From Alsobacter sp040380755 (GTDB lineage Bacteria; Pseudomonadota; Alphaproteobacteria; Rhizobiales; Beijerinckiaceae): a stretch of 14,681 nucleotides of DNA. Both the position numbers and the translations under genes were made by a program. Shown piece after piece: positions 6,406-12,875 of this stretch. A model generated the notes under the pieces. The model was not told the DNA's origin, searched no databases, and saw only the letters and a list, made by a program, of their open reading frames with translations. The DNA is taken from assembly GCA_040380755.1 (NCBI GenBank), contig JBEIIL010000100.1, positions 1 to 14,681 on the forward strand. Direction: 5' to 3'. Each line of letters begins with the position of its first letter. The first letter of the stretch is position 1.

Positions 6406-6427
6406 AAAAAAGTCCCCCCGGGGGGAC
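6406..6427 (-). terminator. Intrinsic terminator after the cold-shock gene
   Basis: On the minus strand GTCCCC-CCGG-GGGGAC (6427-6412) forms a 6-bp stem with a 4-base loop and is followed at once by TTTTTT (6411-6406). The 16-bp arm region is a perfect palindrome. It lies 85 bases after the stop of the cold-shock gene and is the only textbook U-tract terminator I found in the window. Confidence 0.8.
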
Positions 6428-6511
6428 CGGATGTCCATGGCCTGAAGACATCGCCGGGCGAACCGCGGCGATGCCCCATGCTGACGCGGCCCGAAGGTCG
6501 CGGCGGTCGTG

Positions 6512-6724
6512 TCAGTCGAGCGCCTTGAGGCGATCGGCCGACATCTTGCCGCTCTTGCGGTCGGCGACGAGTTCGAACTCCACCTTCTGGCCCTCGCGCA
6601 GGTCGTTAAGACCGGCGCGCTCAACGGCGCTGATGTGGACGAAGGCATCGGTTCCGCCGCCATCAGGCGCGATGAACCCGTAACCCTTCTGCGAATTAAA
6701 CCACTTAACGGTTCCCGTGGCCAT
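6512..6724 (-). CDS. CspA-family cold-shock protein
   Basis: This 70-aa protein is a single cold-shock domain that binds single-stranded RNA and DNA and acts as an RNA chaperone in the cytoplasm. The RNP1 motif KGYGFIAP (13-20) and the RNP2 motif DAFVHIS (26-32) are intact, along with the opening MATGTVKWFNSQ. The length is standard for the family. The start at 6724 gives the canonical N-terminus and has GAAAGGGG about 6 bases upstream. About 215 bp separate it from the next gene upstream, leaving room for the long 5' leader common in cold-shock mRNAs. A U-tract terminator follows at 6406-6427. It stands in the same strand block as the DEAD helicase, which fits a shared role in keeping RNA unfolded. 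Confidence 0.95.
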   Translation of the reverse strand: MATGTVKWFNSQKGYGFIAPDGGGTDAFVHISAVERAGLNDLREGQKVEFELVADRKSGKMSADRLKALD

Positions 6725-6873
6725 GGAAACCCCTTTCTCGAGAGTACGTGTCTTGCTTGCCTGCGCGCGCGCCGGCCGTCGAAATCGCATTTTCAGGTGA
6801 GGAAGAGATCCGGCGCGCCGACGGATCGCAATCCGCGCGAAGCCAAGTCGTCCGACCGTCCATCGACGCGGTT

Positions 6874-6902
6874 ACAATGCGCCTGTTGTGGCGAAACTAC
6901 AA
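6874..6902 (-). promoter_or_regulatory. Candidate sigma70 promoter for the cold-shock gene
   Basis: On the minus strand TTGTAG (6902-6897) and CATTGT (6879-6874) are separated by 17 bases, as a sigma70 -35/-10 pair would be. The -10 match is weak (3 of 6). Transcription from near 6867 would give a leader of about 140 bases ahead of the cold-shock start, close to the length known for cspA leaders. No other convincing pair was seen in the gap. Confidence 0.3.
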
Positions 6903-6939
6903 GGAGAATGTCCGGACGCCGCCGTAAAGGTTGAGTTGA

Positions 6940-7134
6940 TCAGGCCGGAACCTCAGCAGCCGCAGCCGCAAGCCTTGTCGCGATCACCTTGGTGCTCTCC
7001 GACGAGTTGACCGTCGCGCCGCCCTCCATGACGATCACCGTGTTGCCGGAAGCCGAGGTCTGCACGGCAATGACCTTCTCGGGACGGACGAAATTGGTGC
7101 CGCCTAGGCTCTTCACTTCCACGAGCGCCTGCAT
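6940..7134 (-). CDS. Small protein of unknown role (64 aa), faint resemblance to FlbD/SwrD proteins
   Basis: The product begins MQALVEVKSLGGTNFVRPEK and continues with VIAVQTSASGNTVIVMEGG, VNSSES and VIATRL, ending in an Ala-rich tail. The order L-GG-F-V-P-VIAV ... TVIVM-GG ... V-ES--VI--RL recalls the small beta-rich FlbD/SwrD family of flagellar-linked proteins (L-G--F-LN---I ... TVI-L--G ... V-ES--EV), but no flagellar genes are near and the match is by eye only. The ATG at 7134 has GGAAAG about 9 bases upstream. The gene is upstream of the cold-shock gene on the same strand with a 215-bp gap, so it probably forms a separate transcript. Confidence 0.7.
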   Translation of the reverse strand: MQALVEVKSLGGTNFVRPEKVIAVQTSASGNTVIVMEGGATVNSSESTKVIATRLAAAAAEVPA

Positions 7135-7273
7135 CGGGCTTGCTTTCCGGCCTGACCGTCAGGCCTGTTCCCGACCGCTTGCGCGATCCGGTTGCCGCGT
7201 CCGGTCCGGACGCCCGATGGACTGTCGGCGCAATTCGTAAAGATAAAGGCGCGGCCTTGTGCCAGATCGCGGA

Positions 7274-8104
7274 CTATGGGGCGTGAGGCCGCGTGTCCGG
7301 CCCGTCGAGCTCATAGGTCCAGACACGGAAGGCCTTGAGGATGTGCGGCCCGAAGGAGTTGATCAGCGGAATGTCGGCGGCGTCACGACCGCGGGCGACG
7401 ACGATGCGGCCGATGCGCGGCTTGTTGTTGCGCGGGTCGAAGGTCCACCATCGACCGCCCACATGCACCTCGATCCAGGCCGAGAAATCCGCCGGGTCGA
7501 CGATCGGGACGCCGATATCGCCGAGATAGCCGTTCACATAGCGCGCCGGGATGTTCAGGCAGCGCAGCAGCGCAATGGCCAGATGGGCATAGTCCCGGCA
7601 AACGCCGACGCGCTCGTGATAGGCCTCGAAGGCGGTGCGGGTGGCGCGTGCATTGCCATAGCCAAACGTGATGTGCCGGTGCACGAAGTCGCAGACGGCC
7701 TGCACGCGGCCCCAGCCCGGCTGCGTGGTGCCAAAGAGGTCCCAGGCCGTCTGGCTGAGCCGGTCCGTCTCGCAGTAGCGGCTGCCCATCAGGAACACGA
7801 GCGTATCGTCGGGCAGGGCGGCCACCGACGTCTCGGCTGCGCCGACATCGGCGGCATCGGGCCGGCCGCTATCTTGCACCGTGCCGTCTCCCCAGAGCTG
7901 AAGATCGCCGGGCGGGGCAACGAAACGCCGGCACCGGTTGCCGAACAGGTCCGCATAGAGGGAACTTGGCACGGCCGGAACCGTCATGAAGGTTTCCGGC
8001 GCGATGACCGCGCCGGCATGATCGTCATGGATCGTGAGCAGGCACACCATCGGTGTCGGTGCCGCGCAGGTGACGGTGATGTCGAAGCCGTAGCGGATCT
8101 GCAT
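7274..8104 (-). CDS. Transglutaminase-like cysteine protease family protein
   Basis: The 276-aa protein has an N-terminal beta-rich region (MQIRYGFDITVTC, 1-~100) typical of bacterial transglutaminase-like proteins, then the papain-fold core. GVCRDYAHLAIALLR (167-181) contains the nucleophile Cys169, and GYLGDIGVP (192-200) and TFDPRNNKPRIGR (221-233, Asp223) follow. The position usually His in D-F-H-A-W is Ser208 (ADFSAW), so the Cys-His-Asp triad is altered in the visible sequence; His214 is close by. Such proteins are thought to act as proteases or peptide-modifying enzymes, and the substrate is unknown. The start at 8104 was chosen for the family-like N-terminus and AGAGG 5 bases upstream; 40 extra codons to 8224 are possible but unlikely. 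It is divergent from the CorA-type gene. Confidence 0.85.
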   Translation of the reverse strand: MQIRYGFDITVTCAAPTPMVCLLTIHDDHAGAVIAPETFMTVPAVPSSLYADLFGNRCRRFVAPPGDLQLWGDGTVQDSGRPDAADVGAAETSVAALPDDTLVFLMGSRYCETDRLSQTAWDLFGTTQPGWGRVQAVCDFVHRHITFGYGNARATRTAFEAYHERVGVCRDYAHLAIALLRCLNIPARYVNGYLGDIGVPIVDPADFSAWIEVHVGGRWWTFDPRNNKPRIGRIVVARGRDAADIPLINSFGPHILKAFRVWTYELDGPDTRPHAP

Positions 8105-8408
8105 GGTGCCTCTGGCCGCATAGCGGGGAAAGCCGGGGCGGGGCGGGAAACCGCGGCCGAACAACGTCACAAACACGGTGCGGACGGAGAAAGTTCCCGC
8201 CGTCGGAGCTGATGTCGGAAACAATGTGCTGGTTGGTCATACGGTGGGCCACCGCCGTGTCAATCACGGTGTCTCGGTTGCGCCGGCAGGAGCAGGTTGC
8301 TGTGGTCAGGGCGTTGCCAGATCGCCGAAAGGCAACCTGACGAAAAAGACAGGTTCCCGAACAGGTTCACGTCTTGAAATCGTCGTGCGCCGGGCCTACC
8401 GGTCGGCG
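8105..8408. promoter_or_regulatory. 304-bp divergent upstream region with CAGGTT repeats
   Basis: No gene is supported here. The right half carries repeated CAGGTT: CAGGTTGC at 8293-8300, its inverted partner GCAACCTG at 8332-8339 (perfect 8-bp arms, 31-base spacing), and ACAGGTTC at 8349-8356 and 8361-8368, a direct pair with a 12-bp period. A smaller pair GTTGCC (8313-8318) and GGCAAC (8331-8336) overlaps the right arm. The cluster ends about 40 bp before the transporter start, where an operator or a leader structure would lie. It may serve the transporter, the divergent transglutaminase gene or both. Confidence 0.4.
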
Positions 8409-9431
8409 ATGCAGGACACCGAATTTCCTCTTGCCGATCAGCATACCCGCCCGGGGATCGTGTTCGCATTCCGTTTCGACGCGGAAGGACGCGGCGAGGA
8501 GCTTGCCCATAACAGGGCGCCCCGGCTGGACGAGCCGAATGTCGCGTTCTGGTGGGTGCATGTGAACCTTGCCGACAAGCGTGGGCGTGACTGGATCACC
8601 GCCGTGCCGGCGCTGCCGAACGAGGCGCGGGACATGCTGCTCGAAAGCGATGCGCATGATCGCGTCGATATTGCCGGCGATGTTCTGGCCGGGGTCTTCG
8701 TCGACCTCAGGCTGGAGTTCACCCACACGACCGACGAGACGGCCGAGCTACGCTTCATCCTCGCTGACCGGTTGCTGATCACCGGCCGCCGCCATGCGCT
8801 CAGCTCGATCGAGGCGACCCGCGCGGCGGTGGCGTCAGGCCGTCCCGTCTTGACTGCCTTGGATCTACTGGAGGCCATTGTCGATCGCGAAACCGACTCC
8901 GTGTCGCATGCCGCCACCGCATTGGGTCACGCCGTCGACACCATTGAGGACCGCATTCTGGAAGGCTATGTCCGCGATGCCCAGACGCCGATCGGCGCGG
9001 TCCGGCGCCGCGCCGTCAAGCTCAACCGGCAGCTCTCGCGCCTGCACGGCCTGTTTCGCCGCGTCGAGCTGGCTCCGGCGATCCGCCTGCCGTCGGACGT
9101 GCGAGAGGCAGCGGGCCGGATGGCGCAGCGGCTCGAGTCGATCCACCAGGAGGTGCACGCCTCGCAGGACAGGGCCCGACTGCTGCAGGACGAGGTCGGC
9201 GCCCAGCTCGCGGCCGAGAGCAACCGCCAGCTCAACGTCCTGTCGAAGCTCACAGCAGTGTTCTTGCCAGCGACCCTCGTGACGGGCCTGTTCGGCATGA
9301 ACACCAAGGGCCTGCCCTTCGGCGACGACGAAGTGGGCTTCTGGAGCGCCTCCGCCGTCGCCTTCAGCGCGGCCATGCTGGTTTGGCTGCTGCTGGTCGT
9401 GATTCAACGCCGGAGCGGCACGAGCCGCTGA
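8409..9431 (+). CDS. CorA/ZntB-family metal ion transporter
   Basis: This 340-aa inner-membrane transporter moves divalent cations (Mg, Co, Ni or Zn) and works as a pentamer. It has a long cytoplasmic N-terminal domain with an alpha/beta part (~1-140), a long helix rich in charged residues (~145-278), and two C-terminal membrane helices (~279-296 and ~311-332). The family signature Gly-Met-Asn is at 296-298 (LFGMNTKGLPF). The WWVHVNL region (48-54) and the FLPATLVTGLFGMN-KGLP pattern are closer to ZntB than to classic CorA, so zinc or proton-coupled transport is possible but not proven. The ATG at 8409 gives a normal family length; the open frame extends to 8178 without a clear start signal. 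Ribosome site is weak (GGTCGG). The final helix is followed by a short basic tail inside the cell. Confidence 0.9.
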   Translation: MQDTEFPLADQHTRPGIVFAFRFDAEGRGEELAHNRAPRLDEPNVAFWWVHVNLADKRGRDWITAVPALPNEARDMLLESDAHDRVDIAGDVLAGVFVDLRLEFTHTTDETAELRFILADRLLITGRRHALSSIEATRAAVASGRPVLTALDLLEAIVDRETDSVSHAATALGHAVDTIEDRILEGYVRDAQTPIGAVRRRAVKLNRQLSRLHGLFRRVELAPAIRLPSDVREAAGRMAQRLESIHQEVHASQDRARLLQDEVGAQLAAESNRQLNVLSKLTAVFLPATLVTGLFGMNTKGLPFGDDEVGFWSASAVAFSAAMLVWLLLVVIQRRSGTSR

Positions 9432-9678
9432 CGCGGGCGCAATGACGCCGAGGCAGTCTGGCGCTCGGGGGGCGTTGCAAACGATCCGGGGTGCTGTCGA
9501 AGACGCTGTCTCGCCAACCTGAGGCCGACAGACGCAATCGGGCTCCAGATCCCGACCTCCATGATCGCAGGCGCCGCCACCGTCATCGATTGACGGCCGC
9601 CGGCAACCTCGGACGGGCGACAACGACAAGCCGACGTGTACAGGGACCGGCTCCGCCATTCCGGCGAACTATCGGATT

Positions 9679-9752
9679 TGGCTGGGGGACCTGGATTCGA
9701 ACCAAGATTAACGGAGTCAGAGTCCGCTGTTCTACCGTTGAACTATCCCCCA
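9679..9752 (-). tRNA. tRNA-Gln (anticodon CTG)
   Basis: The minus strand folds into a full cloverleaf of 74 bases including an encoded CCA (9681-9679). Acceptor TGGGGGA (9752-9746) pairs with TCCCCCA (9689-9683); the D-stem is GTTC/GAAC. The anticodon stem GCGGA/TCCGT encloses the loop CTCTGAC, anticodon CTG, reading CAG. The T-arm is CTTGG-TTCGAAT-CCAGG and the discriminator base is G. The U1-A72 start pair is a known hallmark of glutamine tRNA. It lies alone between the transporter and ABC genes. Confidence 0.95.
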
Positions 9753-9798
9753 CCGGCGCAGGGCGCGGTGCGCGCGGTCGCTCTGCGCGGGTGGCGGG

Positions 9799-9827
9799 GT
9801 GATAGCGAAGCGGGGGCGGCTTGGCAA
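9799..9827 (-). promoter_or_regulatory. Sigma70-type promoter for tRNA-Gln
   Basis: On the minus strand TTGCCA (9827-9822, 5 of 6 matches to TTGACA) and TATCAC (9804-9799, 4 of 6 to TATAAT) are exactly 17 bases apart. Transcription would begin near 9792, giving a leader of about 40 bases before the tRNA. A short perfect hairpin, GCAAGA-CGA-TCTTGC at 9824-9838, overlaps the -35 box; it might also serve the end of the ABC transcript. Confidence 0.5.
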
Positions 9828-9859
9828 GACGATCTTGCGACCGGCCACCCCGCGTGGGG

Positions 9860-11443
9860 TTACAGGCTCGGGTTCGGGGCTGGATCGGCGCCGGCGGGCG
9901 CTGCCGTCCTCTGCGGGGCCGGATCGCGCGGTGCAAGGCCAATCAGGAAGGCCGCCAGCAGCCCGGCCGCCAGAACGGTGGCGGCGAGCGCGCCGATCCA
10001 CGCACCGCCGACGGCGAGCCAGACGGCCCCTGCCAGCGACAGGGTGACCACGAGTTCGGCCAGGGCGAACACGCCGGAGTTGCGAAAACGGTCGCCAAAA
10101 TCGCGCCGGCGGATCCGCGACGGCTCGGCCAGGGCCAGCAGCGTCGCCGCAACGGTCGCAAAGGTGCAGCCAAGGCCGGTCCACACCGCTGCGGCCGGAT
10201 CGCGCAGCGCCATCAGCAGCACCGGCAGGCCGAACAGAAGCACCGACGCCGTCAGCGCCGCCTCAACCTTGGCGCGCGACACGGTGCCGGCCGGCACCGG
10301 CGCAGTGGCGATCAGCTCGGGTGCCTCCTCGGCGGCCAGCGTCAGCCAGGCGATGCCGCCCGCGAGCTTGCCTGCGAATACCACCAGCATCGGCGCGATG
10401 ATGCTGGTGGCGAGATTGTCACCGCCCTCCAGCCCGGCCAGCGCCAATCCGACCGGAATCAGCGCGAAGGCGCGCTGCAGCACGGGCATCAGAATCCAGG
10501 GATCGCGGACCAGCAGCAGCCATTCCTTCCGGCGAAGGGCGGCGGGCCCGTCGGCGCGGAACCGCAGCGGCCGCTCCTGTGCCGGCCCCGTCCGGCCGGG
10601 CGCGGCAACGCCTGCGGCCGCGGCACGGCTGCGGGCAAAGACCGCACCACAGGCCTGTGCCATGAGCGCGAAGATGGCAGCACCGAGCAGCAACAACATG
10701 ATGACCGCGTCGAGATCGCCCAGCAGCGCTCGGCCCGGCAGCCAGGCGAGGCCCGTACTGGCCGGATCGGTCACCGACACCTCGTCGAGGAGCGTCAGCT
10801 TGCGGTCGATCGGCAATTTGTTGAAGGCGTGGACGGCAAAGCCGAGGCCGGTCCCGATCAGCACTGCCAGCGCCTGCCCGGCGGTCCGCGTGAGGCGCGG
10901 GCCGATCAACCGCACCAGCCCGAGCGCCAGCACCAGCCCGACCGCTGTTCCTGCCAGCCCGAGCGCCACTGTGACCGGATAGATCGCCAGCCATGCCGGC
11001 TGGCCGCGCAGCAGGCCCATATGCGCCAGCGGCGCCAGGAAGATGCAGAACGGCGCCGTGGTTGCGACGGCCAGCGCAAGGGCCCGGACGGCGAAGATGC
11101 GCTGTGGCGGCACTGGCGCGCTGAAGACGAGGTCGAGCGTGCCGGCTTCGAAGAAGGCCCTGACCGCGCCGCTGAGGGCCTGGGCGACGATCAGCGTGAA
11201 CAGCACCCCAACGGCGCCGCTCATCAGCGGCAGGATCAGTTCTGCGGGCACCGTCTGGGGTACGCGCGAGACGATCGCCACGGTTCCGTAGGCCAGCAGG
11301 TGCAGCGTGACCACCGCGAGGATCAGCACGGCCATCACCAGCCGGCGGCCTCGGACCCGCACGTCAAAGGCGCGGCGCAGCCACAGCCGCATGTCGTGCC
11401 GCAGCAGGAAGACTGTCGAGGCGCGTAATCCGGGATCGCTCAA
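9860..11443 (-). CDS. ABC-2 type exporter permease with two similar halves
   Basis: The 527-aa product is a very hydrophobic inner-membrane protein with roughly a dozen or more predicted helices, and it should form the channel of an exporter with the ATPase encoded just upstream. Two half-modules are visible: each opens with a charged amphipathic segment (RHDMRLWLRR at 15-24; KEWLLLVRDPW at 306-316), and each later has a similar motif (EAGTLDLVFSAPVPP at 99-113; EEAPELIATAPVP at 372-384). The start is TTG at 11443-11441, overlapping the ATPase stop by 4 bases (TTGA). The next ATG is at residue 18 and would remove the first amphipathic segment. The export substrate cannot be read from the sequence. 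A Pro/Ala-rich cytoplasmic tail (505-527) ends the protein. Confidence 0.85.
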   Translation of the reverse strand: MSDPGLRASTVFLLRHDMRLWLRRAFDVRVRGRRLVMAVLILAVVTLHLLAYGTVAIVSRVPQTVPAELILPLMSGAVGVLFTLIVAQALSGAVRAFFEAGTLDLVFSAPVPPQRIFAVRALALAVATTAPFCIFLAPLAHMGLLRGQPAWLAIYPVTVALGLAGTAVGLVLALGLVRLIGPRLTRTAGQALAVLIGTGLGFAVHAFNKLPIDRKLTLLDEVSVTDPASTGLAWLPGRALLGDLDAVIMLLLLGAAIFALMAQACGAVFARSRAAAAGVAAPGRTGPAQERPLRFRADGPAALRRKEWLLLVRDPWILMPVLQRAFALIPVGLALAGLEGGDNLATSIIAPMLVVFAGKLAGGIAWLTLAAEEAPELIATAPVPAGTVSRAKVEAALTASVLLFGLPVLLMALRDPAAAVWTGLGCTFATVAATLLALAEPSRIRRRDFGDRFRNSGVFALAELVVTLSLAGAVWLAVGGAWIGALAATVLAAGLLAAFLIGLAPRDPAPQRTAAPAGADPAPNPSL

Positions 11444-12195
11444 GCCGCTTCACCCGTAACCAGATCGAGGAAGATCGCCTCGAGCGTTCCGCCGGAGCCC
11501 GACGTGGTCCGGTGGCGCAGTTCATCCATCGTGCCTTCCGCCAGCAACCGGCCGCCGCGGATGATCCCGATGCGCGACGACAGGCGTTCGGCGACCTCGA
11601 GAATGTGGGTGGTCAGGATCACCGTGGCGCCGGCGGCGGCGCGCGCCGCCAGCAGGTCCTGCACCTGCCGGGCAATGGCGGCGTCGAGCCCGGTCAGCGG
11701 CTCGTCGAGGATCAGCAGTTTTGGATCGTGGATGAGGGCGCCAGCCAGCGCGACCTTCTGGCGCATGCCGCGCGAGAAGCCTTCGCAGCGGCTGTCGCGC
11801 TGCGCCCAGAGCTCAAGCGCCTGCAGGAGCTCGCAGGCCCGGCGCTCGGCATCGGGCCGCGGCACCGACCACAGTCCGGAGACAAATTCGAGATACTCCA
11901 GCGGCGTGAGCTTGTCGTAGAGCATCGGCTCGTCCGGCAGCCAGGCGACGATGCTCTTGGCGGCGAGCGGATCAGCCACCGCATCGATGCCGTAGATGCG
12001 GATCGTGCCGCTGTCGGGCCGCATCAGGCCCGCCACCATCCGCAATGTCGTGGTCTTGCCGGCGCCGTTCGGGCCCAGCAGGGCGTAGAACTCGCCGGGC
12101 TGTACGGTGAGGTCGAGGCCGTCGACGGCCGGACGTCCGAAGGACTTGCGCAACGCCGTGAGCTGCAGCGCCGGGGGGAAGGGCAGAGCTGTCAT
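11440..12195 (-). CDS. ABC exporter ATP-binding protein
   Basis: This 251-aa ATPase powers the permease encoded after it. Walker A GPNGAGKTT is at 41-49, the signature segment is FSRGMRQK (140-147, a variant common in ABC-2 exporters in place of LSGGQ), Walker B LLILDEP is at 160-166, the D-loop LTGLD follows, and the switch His is H197 (TTH). The Q-loop region reads AWLPDEP (84-90), without the usual Gln. The gene starts with ATG at 12195; no close Shine-Dalgarno is seen, and an inverted repeat lies just upstream. Its stop overlaps the TTG start of the permease, so the two are translationally coupled. The family usually exports drugs, lipids or polymers; the substrate here is unknown. Confidence 0.93.
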   Translation of the reverse strand: MTALPFPPALQLTALRKSFGRPAVDGLDLTVQPGEFYALLGPNGAGKTTTLRMVAGLMRPDSGTIRIYGIDAVADPLAAKSIVAWLPDEPMLYDKLTPLEYLEFVSGLWSVPRPDAERRACELLQALELWAQRDSRCEGFSRGMRQKVALAGALIHDPKLLILDEPLTGLDAAIARQVQDLLAARAAAGATVILTTHILEVAERLSSRIGIIRGGRLLAEGTMDELRHRTTSGSGGTLEAIFLDLVTGEAA

Positions 12196-12200
12196 CGAAG

Positions 12201-12236
12201 GGTCGGGCTCCCGTGTCGCAGCCAGCCGGCCCGACC
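12201..12236. repeat. 8-bp inverted repeat next to the ABC ATPase start
   Basis: GGTCGGGC (12201-12208) and GCCCGACC (12229-12236) are perfect complements with a 20-base spacer. In the minus-strand transcript the near arm ends 5 bases before the ATPase ATG, where the ribosome would bind, and the GGGAG that could serve as ribosome site is beside the arm. It could be a leader hairpin limiting translation or a dyad operator. Confidence 0.4.
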
Positions 12237-12338
12237 ACTGGCAGCTTGGCGGTCATCGGTTGCCAAAGCCTTGCAGCCCTCGCCGAAAGCCGGTCGGACA
12301 TGCCTGTCGGGATGCCGGGTGCGACTGCGACCGGCGCG

Positions 12339-12875
12339 TCAGGCGGGTTCGGTGAGCTCAAGGACCGCGATGATCCGGTCAGTGACCACGCCAGGGGACA
12401 GCGAAACCGGCACCTCGATGATTTTTTCGTCGGCTGCCGGCGGCTCGAGCGCGGCAAACTGGCTGTCGAGCAGCGACGGCGGCATGAAATGGTTGCGGCG
12501 GCCCGCCATCCTCGCGCCGATCAGCGCCTGGCTGCCGGCGAGATGGACGATCCGTACGCGCCCTCGACCGCCGGCCAGCACGTCCCGATAGGCGCGCTTC
12601 AGCGCCGAGCAGGTGACGATGGCGCTTTCGCCCACCGCGAGCCGGGCGTCGATCCAATCCGCGATCGCCGCCAGCCAGGGCCAGCGGTCGTCGTCCGTCA
12701 GCGGCACGCCGGCGCTCATCTTGGCGATGTTGCCCGGCGGGTGGAACGCATCGGCGTCGCGGAACTCCCAGCCGAGACGGTGGCTGAGGCGCGCCGCCGT
12801 GGTCGTCTTGCCACAGCCGGCAACGCCCATCAGGACGAGGACGATCGGCCCGCCGGCCGGAACGGCGGGGGTCAT
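12339..12875 (-). CDS. gntK: Gluconokinase
   Basis: The 178-aa enzyme phosphorylates D-gluconate with ATP to 6-phosphogluconate in the cytoplasm. The P-loop GVAGCGKTT is at 17-25, and the family hallmarks follow in order: DADAFHPPGNIAKMSAG (40-56), PLTDDDRWPWL (58-68), CSALKRAYRD (89-98) and RNHFMPPSLLDSQFAALE (127-144). The length is typical for the GntK/IdnK group. The ATG at 12875 overlaps the stop of the 6-phosphogluconate dehydrogenase gene by 4 bp (ATGA), so it is co-translated with it. Product of one enzyme is substrate of the other, which makes the pairing metabolically coherent. A longer frame upstream lies inside the previous gene and is not supported. Confidence 0.95.
   Translation of the reverse strand: MTPAVPAGGPIVLVLMGVAGCGKTTTAARLSHRLGWEFRDADAFHPPGNIAKMSAGVPLTDDDRWPWLAAIADWIDARLAVGESAIVTCSALKRAYRDVLAGGRGRVRIVHLAGSQALIGARMAGRRNHFMPPSLLDSQFAALEPPAADEKIIEVPVSLSPGVVTDRIIAVLELTEPA

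Noticed and set aside
6908..6934. Tiny plus-strand ORF (MSGRRRKG) with AAGGAG in front
   Set aside because: Only 8 codons, the ribosome site is 2 bases from the ATG, too close, and nothing follows that it could lead.
9432..9678. 247-bp gap between the metal transporter and the tRNA
   Set aside because: Searched for a small gene or attachment-site repeat next to the tRNA; found no supported ORF, no integrase and no copy of the tRNA 3' end.
9847..9860. ACCCC-GCGT-GGGGT hairpin at the ABC permease stop
   Set aside because: Only a 5-bp stem that overlaps the stop codon and has no T-run; too weak to call a terminator.
9636..11428. Plus-strand open frames of 448 and 535 codons across the ABC permease
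   Set aside because: They are antisense to the hydrophobic permease and one also runs through the tRNA. The translated compositions are low in hydrophobic residues and show no domain.
11512..12591. Plus-strand open frame of 359 codons
   Set aside because: It is antisense to the ABC ATPase and gluconokinase, both with intact motifs.
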